This document shows positions 59,410-64,000 of a stretch of 64,000 nt of DNA, one piece after another. Location: positions 53,631,741 to 53,695,740 of the forward strand of contig CM018689.1 of assembly GCA_009363875.1 (NCBI GenBank), in the 5' to 3' direction. This stretch comes from Mikania micrantha (taxonomy: Eukaryota; Streptophyta; Magnoliopsida; Asterales; Asteraceae). Made by a program: the position numbers and the translations under genes. The notes beneath the pieces are model-generated. The model was given only the letters and a program-made list of their open reading frames with translations, had not been told where the DNA came from and did no database searches. Positions within the stretch are counted from its first letter, which is position 1. Every line of letters begins with the position of its first letter.

Positions 59410-59838
59410 GTATGTATGTAATAACTTGTGTATTACACAAAGTTGTATAAAACTTAAGCATTAAAAAACAATCAATGATAAAAACAAATAAATATATAAA
59501 TAAAGTAAAATTTATAACATTTAAAAAAAGAAAAAAAATACATTTTATAAATCTCTAAACACTTTATTAAACAATACAAATGAGAATTGAAGATTTTGAA
59601 TTTCAAAATTATTAATTAAAAATGGAAAGATTGAAATGATTGAATTTTTATTAATATTTAAATAAATTGAATGTTATTTTAAATTTGTAAGTTTGACTTA
59701 ATTGTATTAAATGAAATTAATCTTTAACTATGTAATATGGATAGCCTCAAAAAGAAGTAATGTGACAAATATGATGTAGATACTAGATAGGCTAGAAAGA
59801 TGACATGTGATATATTGTTATTTATTTTATTATATAGT
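59410..59838 (-). mobile_element. Small Helitron relative, minus strand
   Basis: Reversed it reads ATACTATATAATAAAAT near the 5' end, then AATAACAATATATCAC, and ends with TTTGTGTAATACACAAG, so it parallels 27817-28475. It has no SINE. Ends are not exact, and the CTAG is not preserved. Confidence 0.55.
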
Positions 59839-60849
59839 ATGTGTGTGTATGACTTTATTCTAAGAAGAACCAACAAGTTGTAAAGAACTAAAATAAACAC
59901 ATTTATTACACTCTTTAGCAGAGATCACACGTCTCTTTCTTTTCTCCTCACCCTTTCACATTCATGGTTCATGAGCGAGCGTCCTGTAGAGGTTATTCTA
60001 GAATACAAGCACAATTGAATCACCGAATGAATTGAAAGTCATGGATCACACTTTCATGATTCACGTTAATCAACAAAATTAATCCAATTCCACTAAAATA
60101 TTCAACACGGCCTTACCTTCCATTTCTCTAGAAAATGATGACGTTCGATGCCTGCTCTTTACCATGTTGGGTCCATGTCGTTCGTTACATATGCCTCTAC
60201 AACTCTAATGCATTTGGCCTTGTAATTTCACAATTTTTTTCTAATAATTTTAATAGAATTAAAATTACTTTTGTATTCTATCCTTAAATTGTTTACTAAT
60301 AAAACACAACATAAATTACTTAATTTTAACAATTAGTGGGTTGAGATTTTCATCGTTACGACCCACTATCCATTTTTTAAAGAAGTCTGATTATTTTTTG
60401 CAAATGTATAACATTTTCTTTCACTTAAAAAATAAACAACCATCAAAAGTGTTTAATAAAAATAATGTGACATTAACATGTGTTAGTGGCATGTTTACTA
60501 GCCTCTAATTATGGGCCACTACCCAATTTCCATATCTAATATTTAATCACAATGTTAATTATGAATTTATAATATCACCACCATCTTTTCAAATTTTAAT
60601 GTTGTTGTCATGCATGGACACTTACATATTCTTTAACATATAATGTAATTGATGTTATTTGGTTATTTATTGTTTTAAAAACTAGAATCATGATTAAATC
60701 ATCGTAGTCCAAACTTTAAAATTTTGAGGTTCGAATTAATAATAAAAGTTTTAATGCATTGGTTTGAAAGTTAGACCAGATTAGTTGGACAGGTCACCTC
60801 ACCGGTTTTAGTCGCATATCATGGGCCACAAATGGTTGATACACAGTTG
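59839..60849. other. Intergenic stretch
   Basis: Mixed composition around 59930-60200 (CACACTTTCATGATTCACG), then AT-rich. No gene found. Confidence 0.35.
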
Positions 60850-61210
60850 GACTTAGAGGTGAACAAAAAAACGGTTTGGGTTTACAAACCGGTATTCCAT
60901 AGTTCTCAAACTGGTTCCATCCAAACCGGTCCGAACCGCTGGTTTGGCATATGTTCGGGATCTTACCTTTAAAACCGGTTCTTAAACCGACCCAAAGCGG
61001 TTTCAATCCCCTCCAAACAGGTTTCAACCCCTCCAAACCGGTTTCAAACATATCCGAACCGGTTCCTATAGGTTTGACATCCTCATCTCCCAAACCGGTT
61101 TCCAAACCGAACCGGTTTTACCCACACCGGTTTTGACCATCCGTAGACCGAACCGGACCGGTTCCTAAACCGAACCGGTTTGGTAAAAAAAACCGATTTG
61201 TGCAACCGTA
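60850..61210. repeat. ACCGGTTT-rich element
   Basis: Some twenty occurrences of AACCGGT-like text at short spacing, both strands. It starts AGAGGTGAACAAAAAAACGG and ends AAAAAAAACCGATTTGTGCA, suggestive of inverted ends of a hAT-type MITE. The Pro/Lys/Gly open frames inside arise from the repeats. Confidence 0.55.
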
Positions 61211-62570
61211 GTTGGACTGATTTATTTATTTTTTGTAAAAAAATTATTTTTTATGTTACACTAATAGATGTTTCTTTTTAATTTGTTTATGTTTAGAACA
61301 ATTACCTTTTGAATTGTGTAATTGTTTATGCATATATGATTAAAGTTTTAAGTTCACATATCTATTGGTGTTTTATATAACTTTAGTAAATATGTTTTTA
61401 GTATGATTTGTATATAGAATTTAGTTTTTCCATAAGTAATATAGTTAAGTACCATTTGTAAAATTTTAAGTTAATAAATTTTCATTTTAGTCTCTATTAG
61501 TGGATATGCATTTATTTTTTATTTCAAGAACTAAATGTGTTTTATACATCAAAATACATAGCTAATAAACTTTTAATAGATGCGGGTTAAATTAACCTTT
61601 GGCGTATCTAGGTACGTATTTTTTTTTCCAGGATGTATATATACCTTCGAAATCAATTAAAGTGTTCAAATCAAAACAATTTGACGTGTTCTACTGGATT
61701 GAGAATTAGGAGCTATTAAGATGTTATCTTTTAATGATTTATAGTCTCTTAATGATTAATATGTAATCTTAAATTTGAATGGTTAAAAAGCTACATTTTA
61801 ACCATTCAGACTTCAGACTTAAGACTACCTCTTTAGCATTAAGAAGCTGGCATCTATTAAGAGGCGGTCTTTTAATAATTATTAAAAATCTACCAAAGAG
61901 TCCCTTATACAATCAAGTTCAAAGGTTGAAAATCCCATATTAATGGTTCATTGTGTATTGTTGGTGTTGACAAACCAATAAAAGGGACCCTTTTTTTCTT
62001 TAAGATCTTTATGACTCCAATGGAATTGAATTCCAACCAGATTGAGTGACAAATGGTATATGTTAAGTGTGGTCTTAAGATTTTGATTGCTTTATTTTCA
62101 TAAATTTACATCAAAAGTTTGATCCAGAGTCATGATGTCAAGTGATGGGGAATACCTAAACAACATAATTTAATTCTTTTCCTTTTTTTTTTTGTAATAT
62201 CAAGAACCCATCACTAGAAAAATCTCTAAAACTACCCACATCAATGACCTAACTTAACCCTATCTTTTATTTAAAAAAAAAAAACAATTTCTTTTTCACC
62301 TACACAACCCAACCCAACCTAACTTAATTCTTCTCACACATTCTCAACACAACCCAACTCAAATATTATTAATATATTTAATATATAATGCATAATGAGT
62401 TGTGTGTTAAATTAAATAAGATAATTAAATATTAGAAAAATGCATAATGAGTGGGCCATTTTCAATTGGCTCACTCAAATCAAAGGAGAGAGAAATTTGG
62501 TTCAAATGAAATGAATTTTTTATTATTTTTAATTCAATTAAACCGACCGACCCATTGGATGAGTCATCAA
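61211..62570. other. AT-rich intergenic DNA
   Basis: Around 61690-61915 there are mirrored TCTTAATGATT and AATTATTAAAAATCTAC pieces ending CCAAAGAGTCCCTTA, likely a degraded MITE. No gene. Confidence 0.4.
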
Positions 62571-62589
62571 TGGCAATAGACTAAGAGCC

Positions 62590-62720
62590 TCCGATACCTG
62601 GCTAACCAATGAGAACATAACAGGTAAAACACAGTTTACGTCAACGGTAGCCTTGCAGGCTATAAAGGCGGCGAAAGTTGGATCTATACCTAAGAGGTGT
62701 TTTTACCACTGTGTCACCCC
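62590..62720 (-). mobile_element. SINE family 2 remnant (-)
   Basis: Shares GCTAACCAATG, GGTAAAACAC, GTTTACGTCA and CGAAAGTTGGATC with the better copy at 63736-63895. Reversed it contains a B-box-like GGTATAGATCCAACTT. Confidence 0.45.
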
Positions 62721-63293
62721 CTAAAAGGTTTCGACAAAGCTTATGCCACATGAAAAGCCTAACAATCTTTTTTGTTAAAAACAAAAGAAGTTTTTCGTCA
62801 TTCAAAATTTATTATGTTTTTATGCGTAAAGCTCGAATAATAACCTCAAAAACAGCCCACAAGCTTTGCCTGGCAGCATTGGTTCCCATTCAACATCCAC
62901 TACAACATCAAAGATAACCAAAACACTATGCATTTATACTTGATATTCAAAACTATTGTGACTACAAAAGGCACAGCTACAAGTATAACATAAAATCGAG
63001 TTGCTAACTCACCAAAGGCGAAGAAACAACAAGTCATGACTCGCTCTTAGCAAAAATCGCTACAATTTGAGATCTTTATTTTGGACACCAAAATCTAACA
63101 CAATAGACCATACATTAGAGATGCTAGCCTGTATACTCAAGGAGGGTAAGCAATGACCTAAACATTTTTAGCTTTCCAAAAATGGGATCTATACAAATTT
63201 TCTTTATAGTTGGATTTGGACCCAAATATGCTATTAATGTAGATTTGTATAAGGCGTACCTATCAAATTTACAGCAGGCTTGTAAGTCTGTAC
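62721..63293. other. Possible 3' UTR region, minus strand
   Basis: No open frame of note. If the exon at 63294-63358 is real, part of this stretch would be its 3' UTR. Confidence 0.25.
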
Positions 63294-63358
63294 TTTAGTT
63301 AAAACCTGGCTCTTGCTTCATATTCATCCCGCTTGATGCCTCAAACATAAATCTCTGA
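63294..63358 (-). CDS. Possible last exon of a gene entering from the right
   Basis: On the minus strand, an acceptor (ATACTTTCAG) is followed by an open frame ending RFMFEASSGMNMKQEPGFN and a TAA. Composition is higher in GC than the surroundings. I cannot identify the protein, and no further exon is visible up to 64000. It could be a chance frame. Confidence 0.25.
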
Positions 63359-63389
63359 AAGTATTAAGAAAAAATATTGGAATGGGCGA

Positions 63390-63540
63390 CAACAACAACA
63401 AACCTACCCAGTTTAATTCCACTTTGAGTTGGGTCTGGGACTCTGGAGGGAGAGATGAAAACACACCTTACCCCAATCTAAAGTAGGTTAGAGAGGCTGC
63501 TTCATGTGAGTCCCTGGCTCACAGAATTGGGTGAAACAAA
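63390..63540 (-). mobile_element. SINE with TTG-type tail (TS-like)
   Basis: GACAACAACAACAAACCTACCCAG-like text on + is the reverse of a (TTG)n tail. GTTGGGTCTGGGACTCTGG and CACCTTACCCC follow, as in the TS/Au-like SINEs of eudicots (AACAACAACAACCCAGT, GGGTCTGGGGAGGGT). Orientation is minus. Confidence 0.7.
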
Positions 63541-63735
63541 CTGGAGGAAAATAATGTTTGGATATGCTGTTGTTCAAATGTTGTAATAAAGAGAATCATA
63601 TGTCTGTGTTTTGTAGTTTCTGAAAGCAGTAAATACAATGACCAAAAGGGACATCTATGTTAAGAAAAAAGATCTCAAATCAGGTGAAATAAGTTATAAA
63701 TATGTATATTTAACCAAAACTAATATTTTCCTTGG

Positions 63736-63895
63736 TGGGGTATCCTATTAACCAGTGGGGACAGGTAAAGCACAAACGCAAGTTACATCAGGCAGGTGGC
63801 CTTCAAAGGGTTAAGACAAAAAGTCAAAACCAGTGAAAGTTGGATTCACAACTAATGCCTCTGCTAGAGGGAATCAAACGCTTACCACTACACCA
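63736..63895 (-). mobile_element. SINE family 2 (-)
   Basis: Reversed, it starts TGGTGTAGTGGTAAGCG (A-box-like) and contains TGTGAATCCAACTTTCACTG (B-box-like) and GTAACTTGCGTTTGTGC. Homologous text lies at 62590-62720 and more weakly at 33232-33350. Confidence 0.5.
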
Positions 63896-64000
63896 TGGTT
63901 TAAAAAAACGGTCTGAGGCGGCGCCTCGAGGCGAAACGAAGGAAAAACGTTTTTGAGGCGGCGCCTCACAAGATCTAAAGAAACTCATGCCTCACTGGGC
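63894..64000. mobile_element. hAT-type MITE (CATGGTTTAAAA family), cut by window edge
   Basis: CATGGTTTAAAAAAACGGTC then GAGGCGGCGCCTCGAGGCG matches the right end of 23832-24253 in reverse complement. It continues beyond the window. Confidence 0.8.

Noticed and set aside
60794..61136. Opposed Lys/Pro/Gly-rich frames
   Set aside because: They are products of ACCGGTTT repeats.
1..64000. A multi-gene defence or biosynthetic system
   Set aside because: The five genes are unrelated eukaryotic families in separate transcription units; nothing suggests a cluster.

Overview
The window is nuclear DNA of a flowering plant. Its genes have short exons, GT-AG introns and AT-rich intergenic DNA, and its transposable elements are plant types: a Ty1/copia retrotransposon, MULE, hAT and PIF-like MITEs, Helitrons and tRNA-derived SINEs. 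The proteins are eudicot-like. The SINE and Helitron styles made me think of an asterid, perhaps Asteraceae, but that is inference only.

Five complete protein-coding genes can be built with matching splice phases. They are a three-finger CCCH zinc-finger protein (minus, 7788-12050), a six-exon remorin (minus, 14199-18172), the proteasome beta-2/PBD subunit (plus, 22086-26850), an aldo-keto reductase with an unusual serine-rich insertion (plus, 29985-33845), and an intronless phytosulfokine receptor of the PSKR1 type (minus, 38866-41898). A possible last exon of a sixth gene lies near 63294-63358 on the minus strand. From memory, the CCCH gene, the remorin and PSKR1 match the order of Arabidopsis At2g02160, At2g02170 and At2g02220, so the gene block looks conserved. 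The PBD and aldo-keto reductase genes lie between them.

Layout. 1-7626 is repeats: a MULE-like element with ACACAATG arrays, a foldback MITE, a decayed MULE that keeps a transposase zinc knuckle, and a 4.4 kb Helitron with captured exons of malic enzyme and succinate dehydrogenase flavoprotein. 7788-18172 holds the CCCH and remorin genes. 18173-22085 is intergenic with a PIF/Tourist-like element, a hAT MITE and a SINE. 22086-26850 is PBD, whose two introns hold at least five insertions including a nested solo LTR. 26851-29984 holds SINEs and a small Helitron that itself contains a SINE. 29985-33845 is the aldo-keto reductase. 33846-38865 is intergenic with MULE-like and hAT elements. 38866-41898 is PSKR1. 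42000-64000 is gene-poor and dominated by a young full-length copia element (47075-53432), paired MITEs, a second small Helitron, and SINEs.

The genes do not form a pathway or operon. They are independent housekeeping, signalling and membrane-scaffold genes in a TE-rich neighbourhood. I see no bacterial-type system, CRISPR array or clearly new multi-gene system. The most informative signals are the TE nesting events with exact target-site duplications, the exon-capturing Helitron, and the aldo-keto reductase insertion.
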